A DNA stretch of 64,000 nt from Alitta virens (GCA_932294295.1 OW028584.1:4356907-4420906); one strand, 5' to 3'; numbered from the stretch's first letter, positions 11,181 through 24,600 are shown. Numbers and translations are program-made. The notes: generated by a model from the sequence alone, not told the origin.

Positions 11181-11740
11181 ATTTCTTATGAGAGCTTGGA
11201 CAGTTTCATTCTGAAAGCCAATGAATAAAGAAAATTTAAAAAAAAATTCAATGGGAGAACAACATTCTGATTAGCAAGAAATACTGTTCTCTACATTTCA
11301 GTACTTTACTTGATACACATTCAACAAATTACTTTAGCAATACAACAGACAAAGATCAAAGACGAGTTGTGGTTTTCTCATTAATTCCAAATTAATTTCA
11401 GCCATTTGGTTTATTCTATAAAATTGGATGAAAATTGCTGAAGTTATTTTTAAATAAAACGTATTTTGTGCACAACTCAGTCAATTCTTGTCCGATTTTC
11501 AAAATGTTAACTTTGTTATATTGATAAATTCATACCTATTAGAATATGAGATTGTGAATAATCTATCAGACAAACTGTAGTCGGCCATATGCGTTTCTAC
11601 CATATTTGGACAGAGCAACGTAAGCTTCCTTTTTTGGGCAATGCATGAACGTCTGTGTGATATGAAAAGCAGATCACCCAGCCCGTATAACCCACTATTT
11701 ATTAATAGGTGATATGGCTGCAAATGGGGAATAATCTTAA

Positions 11741-11815
11741 TTGATGTTGGTTTGACATTGGTTTGATGTTAGTTTGACGTTGGTTTGACATTGACTTGAC
11801 TTTGACTTGACGTTG
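11741..11815. repeat. Short tandem repeat of a TTGGTTTGACAT-like unit
   Basis: Six or so degenerate 12-bp copies of tttga(c/t)(a/g)ttgg, decaying to the right. Confidence 0.75.
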
Positions 11816-12410
11816 GGCCCGGCATCGCCTCTCGTCGATCAGTTTTGGTTTAGGTCTCGTCCCAATCTGGCATTTTCTGCAATGGAATTTCCTGATATAC
11901 TAAAGGAATCACTCCCTACAAAAATTATATACCAAATAGGTACTATAACCAGAAATGATTGCCTGATGCTGAACCATGTTAACCAACCCTTGAAAATTAA
12001 GTCAACATAGGTGCTATAACTCCACTCTAGATACGATTATTGCCTGATGCTGAACCATCTTAACCTTGAAAGTCTCAAGCCTTAAGCCTGCACTGCAACA
12101 AAAAAGCACCTATACAACAAGAAATGAGTCTGGTCCAGAAAATACAGCCTGAATAAATGGAAGAAGCGAAAGTCCATGACTTGTCTTCAATTAGTAGTAG
12201 TTGTAGTAATAGTAGGTTGAGATTAACGCTGTGTTAACCAGCAAGGAGTCATTCACGTAAGGATTGATATCAGGTATAGGAATTCCCTGCTTGATACAGA
12301 GTGATGAATTAATCTACGAAAGAATTCATGTCAGCCGTGCATCATTGATTTTTCTGATGGAAGCATGTCGAAACGGTGGGTTGGTGGACCAATGGTGGTG
12401 GGTGAATTAC

Positions 12411-12525
12411 GGATTAAGGTCCTGTATTTCTGCACCCAATTGGCTGGCTAATTCGGACAGGCAGGGGACGATGGCAATGAGATGATAGTGGATGCCCAGC
12501 ATGCTACCACTGAGCTAGGGCCCCA
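12411..12525 (-). mobile_element. SINE family A, copy 3 (reversed, internally deleted)
   Basis: Read on the minus strand it gives a tRNA-like head (ggggccctagctcagtggta, an A-box region), then directly catctcattgccat, cctgcctgtc and gtgcagaaatacagga as in the other copies. The anticodon/B-box middle is missing. It lies downstream of the sushi gene. Confidence 0.8.
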
Positions 12526-12594
12526 CCTGTGGCAATTTGAAATTTTTGAATTTGGTTAATTTCAAGTGTATACAATCATACGCTTGGAGTGCAT

Positions 12595-12650
12595 AACATG
12601 GTGTGGACTTCACCCCTATCATCTCATCATTATATATGCCACTGGCAGCT
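12595..12650 (-). mobile_element. SINE-like family B fragment
   Basis: On the minus strand it reads taatgatgagatgata...gaagtccacacca, matching the left part of the copies near 20,460, 28,090 and 42,400. Confidence 0.6.
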
Positions 12651-12899
12651 GCTCATACAAGCTAAGTAAGCTTCCTAGATACTATAATACCTCATAATTT
12701 TTGTCTGCTGAACAATTCATTTTATCGTTGTGTGTGGAATTCTCATTGCCTTGTCCAGTAACTCGGCTTCTCAAAAATTTCAGAATTTGAATCCATTGTC
12801 AGCTGCATCAGCATAAAGCAATATTTGGTACAATCCACACTCATGGGATAAACATTTACCGTGGTGTGGACTCCAACCATAAAATGCACCTCTGATGAG

Positions 12900-14221
12900 G
12901 CTATTTTATATCCTATATTTTCTACAGAATTTTAAAAAAGCAGTTAAATATTACCTTGAATTCTCATGCATGATTATTGATAATTTTCATTTTTTGAAAG
13001 AATGAAGAAAATTTATAAAGGCTGCAATGAACACAAAACATGATTAAAATAATATATTTTCATTAAAAAAATGTTCTGTGGCAATTTCAAAATATTTCCA
13101 TCACTTAAATGACAATATATATTTAACTATCATGATTTGTCACAGCTCAGAATAAACTCTGCTTGACCGTTAAATTTATTTTTGTAAAATGGAAAAATTT
13201 AACACAGAAGCAAAATTAATTTTTCATCAAATATACATGTTTCTATGTACTTATCACAAGAAAATGCATTTTTCATAACTGAAATGGCCATCAATGAAAT
13301 TCACCGATTTGATATTTCTTGCAATGAACATTTTTCATAATACCATTCACAAACAGATCTAAAAGAAATTATTTTCAGACATGTATTTTACAGCAGTTTG
13401 CAATGTTATGAATGATCTTTGATAAGTTTCATTGTTTTAAAATTGAGCATATCTCATAATGAACAGTCTATATGATTGTTCAATTCAACATATTTTCAAC
13501 AATATCAATTTAACATTGATATTGAGAAAGATTTTATAGTTTGTATATATTCTCACCATATTAACGATATGAATATTCTTTAAAAAATACAAAAATATTT
13601 TTTTGATCAATTGTACCGTCATTGATCACTGATAATTTTACTTTTTTTAAACTATTTCTCAAAATGAGCAATTTCAATGGAACATATTCTTAACAAAATG
13701 CTAAAATTAACTGATTGATTTGTACCTGTATCAGATAATGCTTCAGTTTTTAACCCATACCTTTTGTGCACAATGCATGAATTGACGTTTACTTGTCTTT
13801 TAAATTTAGATCTTTTATTCCTTTTTAATAAATATTCATTTAACATTTACTTAGAATGTATTTTGATTCAGGCGATCTAATGCACAGTCACAAACATCAC
13901 AGATGTACTCAGCATCTCCACCTGCACAACTGTTCATTTGAACAACAGGCCTCCATCTGGTCCAGTAGTTGTTCAGTTTATCCTCTTGTTCTGCAAGGTG
14001 TTTGATCAGTGAGAAAATCTTGCAGGCCCAAACTCTTGCTTCCTCTCCATGTTGACTTGGCCTTCTACATGATGCAATGCATTCCTCAATATTGTTGCTG
14101 TTTCATACTCCTCACCCAGTTTAATCAGACCTGTCCAGTTAACTGTCAGGTAGAAGAGGGCAGTCTTTATGGTGTATGATATGATGGGCATTTTAACATG
14201 AACCTTGCACCAGTCATGGTG
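12900..14221 (-). pseudogene. Broken duplicate of the cGLR-like last exon and its 3' flank
   Basis: This block is a diverged copy of 16,660-18,322. The flank (for example cagcagtttgcaatgttatg near 13,393 and 17,217) and the exon both align. The exon part spans about 13,860-14,221 and still reads ITSYTIKTALFYL-like sequence (SYTIKTALFYLTVN). It has lost the cag acceptor, and a deletion of about 64 nt near 14,055 shifts the frame so translation stops soon after. It encodes nothing intact. It documents a local duplication of exon 3 plus about 1 kb of downstream sequence. Confidence 0.85.
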
Positions 14222-16659
14222 TCATGTAGAATGTATAAATGCCTATATAATGAAAATTAGCAATTCTGCTTGTCTTTCAAGGCATTTCAGTAATAATAAA
14301 AAAAATGACAACTTGAATGACAATCCAATCTGACAGGTGTCACAACACCAATTACCTCTAATTGGAAAACTTTCATTCTGACATAATCACAAGGTGGCAG
14401 CACAGGCCAGCAATTATAAGCTTTGTCAAATTGCCCCAATTTGACCCATAGGCTATATAACATAATATATGCACCTGCTGAATTTCACCTGATAGGTGGT
14501 GACTCCTAGTGATAAATATTATTATCACTAAAGTGAAACCAATGACCTTGGGCTTTCTTTGAGTAGGTGTTTTCTTGAATCCAGTGGGGAGAGCCATCTT
14601 ATAAATTTTTGATTCTTTGTACCTGTGATCACTGAAATTCTGAGGCAGCCATAAAACTTTCCTCACTGTCCTGGGGGACCCATACAGGGGCATAGCCAGG
14701 TGGCGGCAGAATGCCCTCCCCCCCCCCCCCCCCACAAGGTAAAATATTCAACTCAAGATTTCAAAGGAGCCCGAAATGGGAGGAAAAGTGACCATTCAGT
14801 AATTAAAACTGATAAAAAGTTATCTCAGGTCCACAATGGGGGACTCAGGATTATCTCTTATTAGCATAGAGAGGGCATTGGAAAAAAATGGACTTAGACA
14901 AAAACATAGAACAATTCACTCATGCAAAAAAAAAAGAACGATAAAACTCTGAAGAATTACTGTAATTGTATTGCAGATTATTGAGGAAGTACTATAAATT
15001 TCAAAGAGGTGATTTCCATTATTAGTGCAGTTAATTCATGTTTCAGTCAAAATTCGCAGACTGTAAGCAAACTATATATATATATATATAAAATTTTATT
15101 GACATGATATTATCATAATTGATACATTTGTCAACATACAAATAACATACAATAATACAGTACTTTTACAGTAATAAGAAAAAAAAATACTAAAAGTATT
15201 AAGCTAACAGTCTATATAAAATGTTGTGACTATGTATTTTACACCGGTTGTGACTAGTAAAAATACTAATAATACATGTATGGTTCTAAATAAAAGTATG
15301 CGTAGCCCAGGGGAAAATTTCACTTGCATCTCAAAATGTTTTAAAACCTAAAATTGATATATATATATATATACATCCATTGATGTCTCCTAACATTGTC
15401 CTTATTCCCTACAACTTGTAAGTTTACTTTCATGTTTATATTGTTTTACATTTTTGAATAAACAGTGATGTGCACGAATAAGCCAATATTACCATTATTA
15501 TCATCATTTTTATTAGTATTATTTTTAATACAATCTACACAGTATTTTTTAAATTTTGGGGAAGTACTTTGTGGGTAGCCCCCTGACAAAAATCATGGCT
15601 ACGCCACTGGACCCATATTTGTGCACTGGATACCTGTCCAGACGCACACAATTAATTTTTTAATTCATTTGGTGTCAAATGGACAATAAGCATTTTGACA
15701 GCTTTGTTTATTCCGTGACATCATCAACACACTTTCACTTTAAACCAGCCAATCAGGAGTCAAGATACTGCCTATGCTAATGTATTCATTGGGCATGTGT
15801 CTTTACCACACCGAGCAGAATGGCGGCTGTGGGAACTTGACTCAATTGTTTTTTGGAAACTTTCCAATACTTAAAGACCCAGTGAATATGGAATGACACC
15901 ATGGTTGGCGCATCAGAAAACCTTTTCTTGTCCTCAAATAAGCAGGCAAATGAAGTGCCTTCAGGCTTAATTTTATTTGTGAGAGTCATTACCACACAGC
16001 AAGTTTTAAAGTCCCCTAATTTCAACTTTCGTGAACTATGACCCTGTCGCCTCCTCTGTCAGCGGCATGGTCATCCAGGACTAGTGTAGACTCGTAGCCT
16101 TATCATCTCATCATTACATCTGCCTTTGACAGCAGTCCTTTTTAGAGAGCATTTAACTGCATTAGGCACATGTCTTCATTATTAAAACTAATTTTTTTCC
16201 ATTTGTCAGTGAATAATTTGTTTAGACATTGGCCATTGAAGGTTTCGGGTTAAAATGCCAGCTTCGGGGTCTTTTATAATAGATCGGCTTTCATGATGAG
16301 TTATCTAAATAAATCTTATTTTAATACTGGTGCCAAGGTTTCAGTACAGCACAAATAATTTGAATCTTTAAATTTGAAAGGTAGGAAAATCTCATTGAAA
16401 AGGCAACCAGAAGTTCATATGTAGCATGTAGCATATAATTTGTTTATTAATAGTACAGTGAAATAATTATAATATATGAAATACATAAAACTATGAGATA
16501 AATATGATAAATAACAGATTAAACAGCGAAATACACGCAATAATAAAATTATGCAGTTTCTTGCAATATTTGACATTATAAGCACCCGGGTAAATAGCAT
16601 TCAAGTTAATTAACTGAAAATGGCTGTGTTCATAAATGTTAAAGTTTCATATTAATATC
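14222..16659. other. Intergenic stretch with simple repeats
   Basis: Contains a poly-C run near 14,719, two short (AT)n tracts near 15,075 and 15,357, and a fragment near 15,095-15,200 starting with ttttattgacatg that resembles sequences at 31,715 and 48,328. No gene was recognised. Open frames on the minus strand at 15,786-16,025 and 16,415-16,600 lack domains. Confidence 0.5.
16085..16130 (-). mobile_element. SINE-like family B fragment
   Basis: The minus strand reads ggcagatgtaatgatgagat followed by gataaggct...gagtctacac, the same left-end motif as the other family B copies. Confidence 0.6.
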
Positions 16660-17857
16660 TCATTATGGACTCTATTTGAGATCCAATATTTTCTACATAA
16701 TGAAAAAGAATTATTTTCTTATATGTCACAGTTGTTAAATTCTAGCTTGCATTGTCATAATTTATTAAAACCAAGCATGATTAAAACATTTTTTTTCCCT
16801 ATCAAAATTTTCTGTGGCATTTTCAAAATTGTCCATCATTTTAATGACAATATATATATATTTAATTGCCATGATTTGTCACAGTTCAGAATAGAATCTA
16901 TCTTTCAAATTGTCTGCAAAAAATTTGACCACAAAAACCTTTATTAATTATACCTTATAAAATAAGTAATGTTGCTTCATTTTTACCCAAGCAGGTATTT
17001 CATGCAATTGTGTTCATCAATGATAATTTTTATGTATTTTGACAAATCACAAGGTAATGCATTCTTTAAAACACTGAAAATGACATCAATAATATTCAAA
17101 GATTTCTAAGTTTCAATATATCTCAATGATAATTTTGCATACTATCATTAAAAAACAAAATGTAAAAAAAATAAACTGTAACTGTAAGAAATGTATTTAT
17201 GATCATTACACTTTTGCAGCAGTTTGCAATGTTATGAATGATTATTGACAATTCTCACTGTTTTAATAAAAAACATATCTCTTAATGAACAGTCATTATG
17301 ATTTTTCAATTCCAAATATATTCAACAAAATACATGTTTTTGACATAATATAAAATGTTGTAATTTCTATTTTTCTACAATAACTAATATGCAAACATGG
17401 TATGTATTCTTAAAACATAGAAAAATATATTATGATTTCCAGCCTCTTTTGAAACATCTTATGTTTTCATTGATAATTTTTCTTTTCAATAAGCTATATC
17501 CGATAATGATCAAGCTACATGATTTTTAAATTTAATTCATTTCAAAATGTTTGTATGTGACAAAAAAAAAAAAAAAAAAAATTGTATATAATGAATTGAT
17601 TTCCTGTAACATTTTGAAACATGATAGAAAATTTTCCATTTTTTTTTAAATTAATAAATAATATTTGATACATGCTTTTTCATTATTTAAAAACAACAAA
17701 ATCTATTTAACAGACAGAAAAACAAAGGGTCCAGAAATTCTAAAATTAATTGATTGATAAGTCCCTGCATCAGAATAAATACAATTTTCAACCTGAATCT
17801 TCTGTGTTTAATGCATGAACTTGTCTTTCAGGACTTTGCTTGCCTTTTAAGAAATCT

Positions 17858-18322
17858 TCATTTAATATCAAAGAATGTATTTTTCTTCAGGTGATCTAAT
17901 GCACAGTCACACACATCACATATGAACTCAGCCTCTCCAAACCCTGTTCTGTCTCTATCCATTATTTCAACAACAGGCTCCCTTCTGTTCCAGTAGTTGT
18001 TCAGTTTCCACCCTTGTCCTGCAAGGTGTTTGATCAGTGAGAATATCTTCCAGGCCCAAACTCTGGCTTCCTCTCCATGTTGATGCAAATCTTCATCGGT
18101 TGTCCATTTGGGACGTGGATTGAATTCCAACTTGTTCCTTCTTTCAACTTGGCCTTCTACAAGATCCAATGCATTCCTCAATGCTTTTGCCACTTTATAC
18201 CTCTCATCAAGTTCAAGCAGACCTGTCCGGTTAACTGTTAGGTAGAATAGGGCAGTCTTTATGGTGTAGGATGTGATGGGCATTTTGACATGATCTTTCT
18301 CCCCCTGGCACCAGTCAAAGGC
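17858..18322 (-). CDS. Ankyrin/cGAS-like nucleotidyltransferase, last exon (Mab-21 C-terminal helical domain)
   Basis: A minus-strand exon with a tatttgcag acceptor ending at 18,323, then 154 codons and TGA at 17,860-17,858. It starts in phase 0 (AFDWCQGEKD...), which matches the phase 0 donor of the nucleotidyltransferase exon at 44,783. The stretch ITSYTIKTALFYL corresponds to the Mab-21-family signature of the type I-S-Y-x-L-K-T, found at the start of the C-terminal helical half that completes the nucleotidyltransferase fold. The rest is helical and charged (DERYKVAKALRNALDLVEGQ, ARVWAWKIFSLIKHLAGQ). A CDVCDC cluster lies near the end, with no recognisable zinc finger around it. In this model it supplies residues 575-728. 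The distance to the previous exon (26.5 kb) is long, so it could instead belong to a truncated paralogue; exact phase agreement and continuity of the domain favour one gene. Confidence 0.82.
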   Translation of the reverse strand, partial: AFDWCQGEKDHVKMPITSYTIKTALFYLTVNRTGLLELDERYKVAKALRNALDLVEGQVERRNKLEFNPRPKWTTDEDLHQHGEEARVWAWKIFSLIKHLAGQGWKLNNYWNRREPVVEIMDRDRTGFGEAEFICDVCDCALDHLKKNTFFDIK

Positions 18323-18339
18323 CTGCAAATACAAGAATT

Positions 18340-18690
18340 TACATACATTAGATAATAATAATAATAATAAGATATACTTTATGCAAATAATGCAATATAC
18401 TAATATTTTACCCTATTACCACTATATACAGGATGTTACTAAAATACAATACTAAAATGCAATAAAATAGACAATAATTAATAAAATAAACTTTATGCAA
18501 ATAACACAAAATATACTAAACCCTGTTACTACATAAATTGGATGTTACTAAGATACAATAAAATCCATACATTCGATAATAAAGGAAGACATTTCAAAAT
18601 ATATCTTATGCAAATTTAGGGCAAAATGTTCAAAATCATGTTACCATTTATATAAAATGTTACTAAAATACAAGAAATGTTAAGTTTTAA
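18340..18690. repeat. Approximately 120-bp AT-rich tandem repeat
   Basis: Three degenerate copies sharing actttatgcaaata..., an ...accctgttac... core and ...atgttactaaaatacaa, starting near 18,366, 18,488 and 18,600. The array lies directly 5' (on the minus strand) of the last cGLR-like exon, preceded by a short (AAT)n tract. Confidence 0.75.
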
Positions 18691-20458
18691 TTGACAGTGG
18701 TTTTTATTTTATTGACAGTTTATACATTGAGCTGGCCGCTTCTTAGTATGTCACTAACATTTAAGATTTATCTGACCAATTATCATTTAAACGTTTATAT
18801 TTGCCAGTTGGTTTAGTCATTTATGATTGAATTTGTCAGCATTAACAATTGAACAAAACATTAACAATAAAATTGATGTAAAGTCATCAAAAATCTTTTT
18901 TACAAGCAAAACTGGGCGATTAACCATAAATCTTTGCAATGTGTATGACTTCCAAATGCTGTGCTACTTAATAGTTCTTCATTTGGTGATAGTTACAACA
19001 TTTTAGTTAAAGCATTGTCATATATAGACAGATAGACAGACAATAAATTATAATATCATAGTAGAACTTATTATTTTAACCTATGTACTAAGTACAATTA
19101 TTGTTTTGCTCTTTTTATAATGGCTCCTTCTTAAATGTTAGGTGAGGTAGTCCTTAAGGGGGAGTTGAATTTGACACAAACGAAAAAAAAAAAAAAAATA
19201 ACTTTTACAGAAAATGATATGCAAATAAATATATATATATATATAAGGGGGGTTCCACTTTAAGGATTGCAAAAACACATCATTTGACAATAATGAAGAA
19301 TAATGGTATCAGAACCAAATTCAAAGTTATTTTGAGAGCGCCAGATCACATGAAAATGATGAAGATGAGATGAGTGAGAAGAAGACCAGAAAAAAATATA
19401 TTACGAAAGAAATCACCTGATGGACTTCACAAGAAAGAAAGGAAGAAATAAATTAAATTATGACATGGTTTAAATAGCAAGGCTGTCATAAGGTGGAATA
19501 TTCATTTTATAGCTTTCGATACTCGCACATAATTTTGACATGGCTTTAATTACAAGATAGATTATCTTTTTTTGTTATCATTATATTCAATGAGGTAAGT
19601 TAAATTTTATTATATTTATATGATTGGCTAAGTAAATCATGTCCATTCGAGAAAAGAAAACTACTGCTAACACTTTATTCAACAGAATGCTAATTGCACA
19701 AAACCTCATGGGCGCAAATGTTTGGGGGACGCATCCCCCTCCCCCTAGGAATATATATTTTCTTCATATTTTAATGTAAAGTTATACGCAATTTAAGAGG
19801 TACTAATGTAAGGTTCGCAATTTATCTGAGCACTCACTTGATATTCAATATACAGTGGTGCCCTCTGGAGTTGTGTGAAAGAGCCTATTGTTGTTGATAA
19901 GCTATGGACAACAAGTCAATTATTAATTAGCTACTCTAGAAACATTCGACACTGTTGTGCCTGAGCAAGCGGCCGGGACAGTCTGGATCAGAGCAGAGCT
20001 GATCAATCTCATGGATTTTCTTTTCTTTTGAACAGTACTTATGTGTACTTTAAACATCTTAATTTCATGGTAGTACATTATAATTGGTATTTAATCACAA
20101 TTACCAGGCATACAAAGTTTCTAACTAGATATGTAGTATGTGTAATTTTATCTGTTAAGTAGCAAATTAGTAATACTGAATTCAACGTTAATGACAGGTG
20201 AAGATTAAGGAAAGTAGGTCGTTGACCTGATCACCAGTTTGAGGACTGTGTTAAATTGTTAATGCATTCAGTGAATACAACATAACTAGGCCTAATGTTA
20301 ATGCTTTATTAATATTTCATGATTAATAAAAATAACTTTGTTAATTGTTATGTGATATTAAGTGACTTTTTTTTGTACAGTCTTCATTTACTGATTTTTA
20401 TAAATTGCCGTTATGACCATCTGCAGTATTTGAACTCCTACATTATTTTTGTGTGCCA
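18691..20458. other. Intronic sequence, no gene seen
   Basis: AT-rich with a (TAGA)n-like bit near 19,025, a poly-A tract near 19,180 and an (AT)n tract near 19,230. No exon or repeat copy was recognised. Confidence 0.5.
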
Positions 20459-20735
20459 GAGGCAAATGTAATGATAAGATAGGGCTTAGGGTCTGCACCA
20501 TTTTACACATTTACCCTATGGGTGGGGGTGTTCACTTGCCTCAGCATAGATATAGATAGATGGATAGATGTGGAAAGTGCAGCCCTCTAAGGCAAGTTCT
20601 TGTGGCTATTAAGGGTCGATTGTTGAGGTGAGAGAGAGGTGTAGTCCATACTTAGATAACGAGTACAAGTCACATTTAATTTAACATCTAATGCAAACGA
20701 CATCCAGTAGCTGGGATGATGTTCATGAAGAGTGC
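20459..20735 (+). mobile_element. SINE-like family B, copy with internal insertion
   Basis: Shares with other copies: ggcaaatgtaatgataagat at the left, ccattttacacatttaccct, ggtgggggtgttcacttgcc, tcagcatag, then gagtacaagtcacatttaat, catccagtagctgggat and catgaagagtgct. About 115 bp of unrelated sequence, including a TAGA microsatellite, interrupts the centre. No pol III boxes or target-site duplication were identified, so the class is provisional. Confidence 0.7.
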
Positions 20736-21365
20736 TTTCTTTTGGCCTTTGGATGTTAATTGCAATTCCTCACTTGACAACTCAGATGACACCATCCCAC
20801 TTGCCATTAACAATATATATTATTAAATAAAAAATAAAAATATGCATTATTTAAAGAAAATAATAAAATGGATTTGAGCTATTCTATTTGTTGGCAGGCA
20901 TACTATTGACATATGTCTATTTTGTGCTGAATTTTTTAAAAAGTGGGACATTTATTTTGAATGTTACTATTTAGTTCTCAGCTGTAGAATAAACTTGTTT
21001 TGATGACGTCATATATTTCACTTGGCGTATAGAGGCTCTTCATTGCTGTAAATACTAGGATTCAAAATAAATTTCCACCTTTTTTCTGTGATATTTTGCA
21101 CCAAATGGCATGGAGCAGCACACAATAGACAGAAATGTTAGCAATATATACAATTTTACAAATGTACCAACTTTCTAGCAAAAAAAAAACACAGAAATTG
21201 TCACATGAAATGTCTGCTATAAAGTTATCAATAACAATAAATTTGGATATTTATTGTCTGACATCATTTGCAAGGGCGATGTCAATCAAACCAAAGATTA
21301 CACTTAAGCTCCCCCCCCCCCCCCTTCAGTGACTCGCGCAGACGTAACAACCTGTCAATGATAAC

Positions 21366-21705
21366 TGAATAGACTAAGTGTAATTGTTTACCAAGCATCT
21401 AATAATGCAAATCTTGCCTAGACCTATTAAAAACATGTAGATCGTGTAGATGATTCAATTTTGTTTGGGTTCAATGAACTTTTGGCAGTTGTTGATATGC
21501 ATATTTAGTACTTTGGATACCATTATAGGAACCAAAAACCATCTGATTTATTGCAAACATATCTATAGTGGGATCTAGAACAAATATACACACTTGTTTT
21601 ATTATACAAAAGTATACTATAATATATTAGCACAAATTGCTTTTTATCACCTAGAAAGTGAAGTTTGATTATATTTAATTATGTCTTGCGTTGATCCATC
21701 ATCAT
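21366..21705 (+). repeat. Arm of an inverted duplication (partner 26,897-27,190)
   Basis: The reverse complement matches 26,897-27,190 through several blocks: gttcattgaaccca, tctacatgtttttaatagg, gcttggtaaacaattacac and atataatcaaac. Divergence is moderate. Confidence 0.8.
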
Positions 21706-22870
21706 ATCGCCTCCATGCCATATGAGAACATAACGTCAAACAGGTTGACATCGAGTCCTACTATAATACAATTTAAAAAAAAAACAATTGTTTTTATAGA
21801 AGTCCATCCAAACCTTAAGTTCCTGCATGCCCATTCATATCCTTGTAATCCCAGTGAAATCCCAATAATAAATTCCTCAAATTATTATTTATTTTTTTAA
21901 TCCAAAAACTCCAAGTCAATGTATAATGTTTAATTCAAACAATGACCTCCCTGGGCAAATGCAACTGGCCAACAATCTCCCTGCAGCTTGGTCATTCATC
22001 ATTGCCCTGCCCCCCTTGATCAAGCAGATACTCTGGACACTATCACTTGACAAACAACTAGTATGCAATTAAGTAATAAATAAACAAGTTAAAGTCTCAC
22101 CTATGATGTCAATATTTAGTGGGTCACCCATTTAAGTTTGTTTGATTACATTTTGCCAATAGGGGGGGGGGGGGGGTTGGAGGCTATAGTCAATTGGTGT
22201 TACTGAGGCTCACAACAACTGATCAAGACTATACCACCTTACTAGTTAGCTTCTCCTTTTCCTGAAGTGAACATATAAATATGACCACCGACTTAAAATA
22301 AAAGTTTATCTCATCTTATTAATTTTAAAAGTATACGATTCTGTTGAATGAAAACAATCTTTTCTACATATGTCCATAGGCCTATTATGGCCCATGCGTA
22401 TATTCTTCAATTGACAACCTTCTATCTATACAGATAAATGTGTCATAAAAAAAACAAAAAAAAACATACAAGACATACATTGTTGTTTTGTTTTAAAAAA
22501 TGAAAACATCTGTTTCATGTAACTTTTGTATGTAGGCCTATGCTAATTTTCTAATAGAGCTTCATGGACTGTGTCCTTGATATCAAGATCTGTTCAGACA
22601 ACTAACTTAGAAAATTATGAAGACAAAAAAGAAACCAAAAAATGTCTATTTATGACAATAGATTTATGTGTGACTGTGAGCATTGGCCTATTCCGTACTG
22701 AATTGCAATTAATCATGTGATTGATAGGCACTTACTGCAGTTAAGCAGATTCAATTACCCGTTGCGCTATGAGTTGCTATGTTAAACGTGACGCTTACCG
22801 CACTTGCTAAGATGCAATTCTCACTTGTTAACACCACTGACTGACTGCAAGATCACAGGCTGCTTTAGTT
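21706..22870. other. Intronic sequence, no gene seen
   Basis: AT-rich sequence with a poly-G run near 22,163. No domain or exon was recognised. Confidence 0.5.
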
Positions 22871-22875
22871 GGTTG

Positions 22876-22926
22876 CGTCGCGCATGCGCATTCACATAGA
22901 ATGGCGCTCAAAACAAGCCTGTAAGT
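22876..22926 (+). promoter_or_regulatory. Possible promoter with NRF1-type site and short first coding exon
   Basis: A perfect palindromic GCGCATGCGC (NRF1-type motif) at 22,880-22,889 is followed 11 bp later by ATGGCGCTCAAAACAAGCCT and a consensus GTAAGT donor at 22,921. This would encode MALKTSL and end in phase 2. NRF1 motifs mark the promoters of many animal housekeeping genes. No downstream exon could be linked, so this is a candidate only. Confidence 0.3.
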
Positions 22927-23569
22927 CATTGATAAGTTGTGGAAAATGTGTGTTATTAGTTTATTAGCTATTTCAATCAGGCTTAACAAATGTGATGGTG
23001 ATGTTAATACTTACACATGTTCCATTAAGTTTGATACTTGAACTGCAGTTTAAACAACACTTAATCTGATCTATGTGTTGCCATGCTGCACAAGGCCTGG
23101 GCTCAGGTGGGAGTGGGGAGGGGGCAATCTTAAGATTTTTCCTTCCTCACACTTTCCATAAATTCTCCAACTAAGACAATTTTTTTTTAAATTAGCTCTA
23201 ATTTATTTGGTAGATAAACTTAAATCTGAAATAAATAAAGGAAATTCTGTTTTGGGCATCTACCTCGATCTTTAAAAAAGTCAGCACTAAAACATGTAAA
23301 TAAAAACCCAGTTTATATTGTGGAAACTGTAGCGTGCATGTAAACTCTCATTTTCTCATAAACAATTATTTATGTGCAATTGGATTGCACATAAATAATG
23401 ATGTCTTTCACTGTTGGTCTTATAAATTTATAGACGTACATAATATTATAATTGTCACTGAAGGCATTCCATTTCACCTGTGATAGGATGGGCTTAGGAG
23501 CTTCATAGGATAGGTCAATGCATGAATTGCCATTGACTGATGCCATCAAACACATATTTAATTGTTTAA

Positions 23570-24600
23570 AGCCGGGCTCACATTATGCAATTTTGTCGGC
23601 CGACACGGGGCTGGCGATTTTTGCACCGATCTGTGGCACAGTCAAGTGACCTCTCACACGATTTTTCCCGCCGATTTTGCAACGTTGCAGATGAGTGCTT
23701 AAGGGGATAATAAATGATGCTTATACTTTGTTTACTTACTTTACTTACTTTGTTTACAATATCTTTAACTTCTTTAACTTTACTTTCTAACTTACTAACT
23801 TACTAACTTACTTACTAACTTACTAACTTACATACTAACCAACTAACTAACTTACTTACTTACTTACTTACAAACTTTAATTGCTGGATTTCTTATGATT
23901 AATAATAATAATCCTTGTTTTACCTGAAATACATTAAAAATTTACATAAACAATAAAAGATATTAGCATACTGTGGGCATAGATAGATAGGTAGAAAGTA
24001 GATAGATAGATAGATAGATGGGTAGCTAGAGAGATATCCCTGGTTTTCATTCCATACCATTATAACCATTTAAAGTATTATTATATTGCCGCAAAATGTT
24101 TGCATATGCCTTCACTCTGAGTTTTTTTGGAATTTTGCCAGCGTAATAATACAGTTTGATCTTTAGCTTAGAGACCACACTACATCTGACACTTGGTTTT
24201 TCCGGTAAAAAAAAAAGTTGTTGAGTGTATCATACACTTTATTTGCTGATGTGTTGAGTGGGCAGGGCATTACCAATTTTCTCTTTTAATTTGATTGGTT
24301 AATAGGCATATTATGTTCGTGATTGACAGGTTTTGTAACACTATTTTATTTTACTGAATCGACATAGTAACAAAATTGAGTGTTACTGCACAAAGTAGCA
24401 AAGAAATTATGGCCTATAAACAATGCCTGGAAATTTTTGCAGGCGTTTGCATTTTGACTTTCAAGATCACATGCCATTCTCATATTTATTAATAATAATC
24501 ACACATTTACGGAAGGATATCAGTTCAGTCATATAATGAATTGAATCTATTAAATTTTATTAAATTTATTAAATTCAGTCATATAGTGGAAAATATCCAG
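23570..24600 (+). repeat. Dispersed repeat copy with TTAC array (partner 27,213-28,380)
   Basis: Begins with agccgggctcacattatgca and contains a (CTTA/CTAA)n array at 23,740-23,870. It continues with attgctg...atacatt and gatatcagttcagtcata. The same order occurs from 27,213 to about 28,380. It resembles a decayed DNA element. Confidence 0.6.

Noticed and set aside
23740..23870. CRISPR-like array
   Set aside because: Period-four/five TTAC and CTAA repeats without spacers; simple sequence in a eukaryote.
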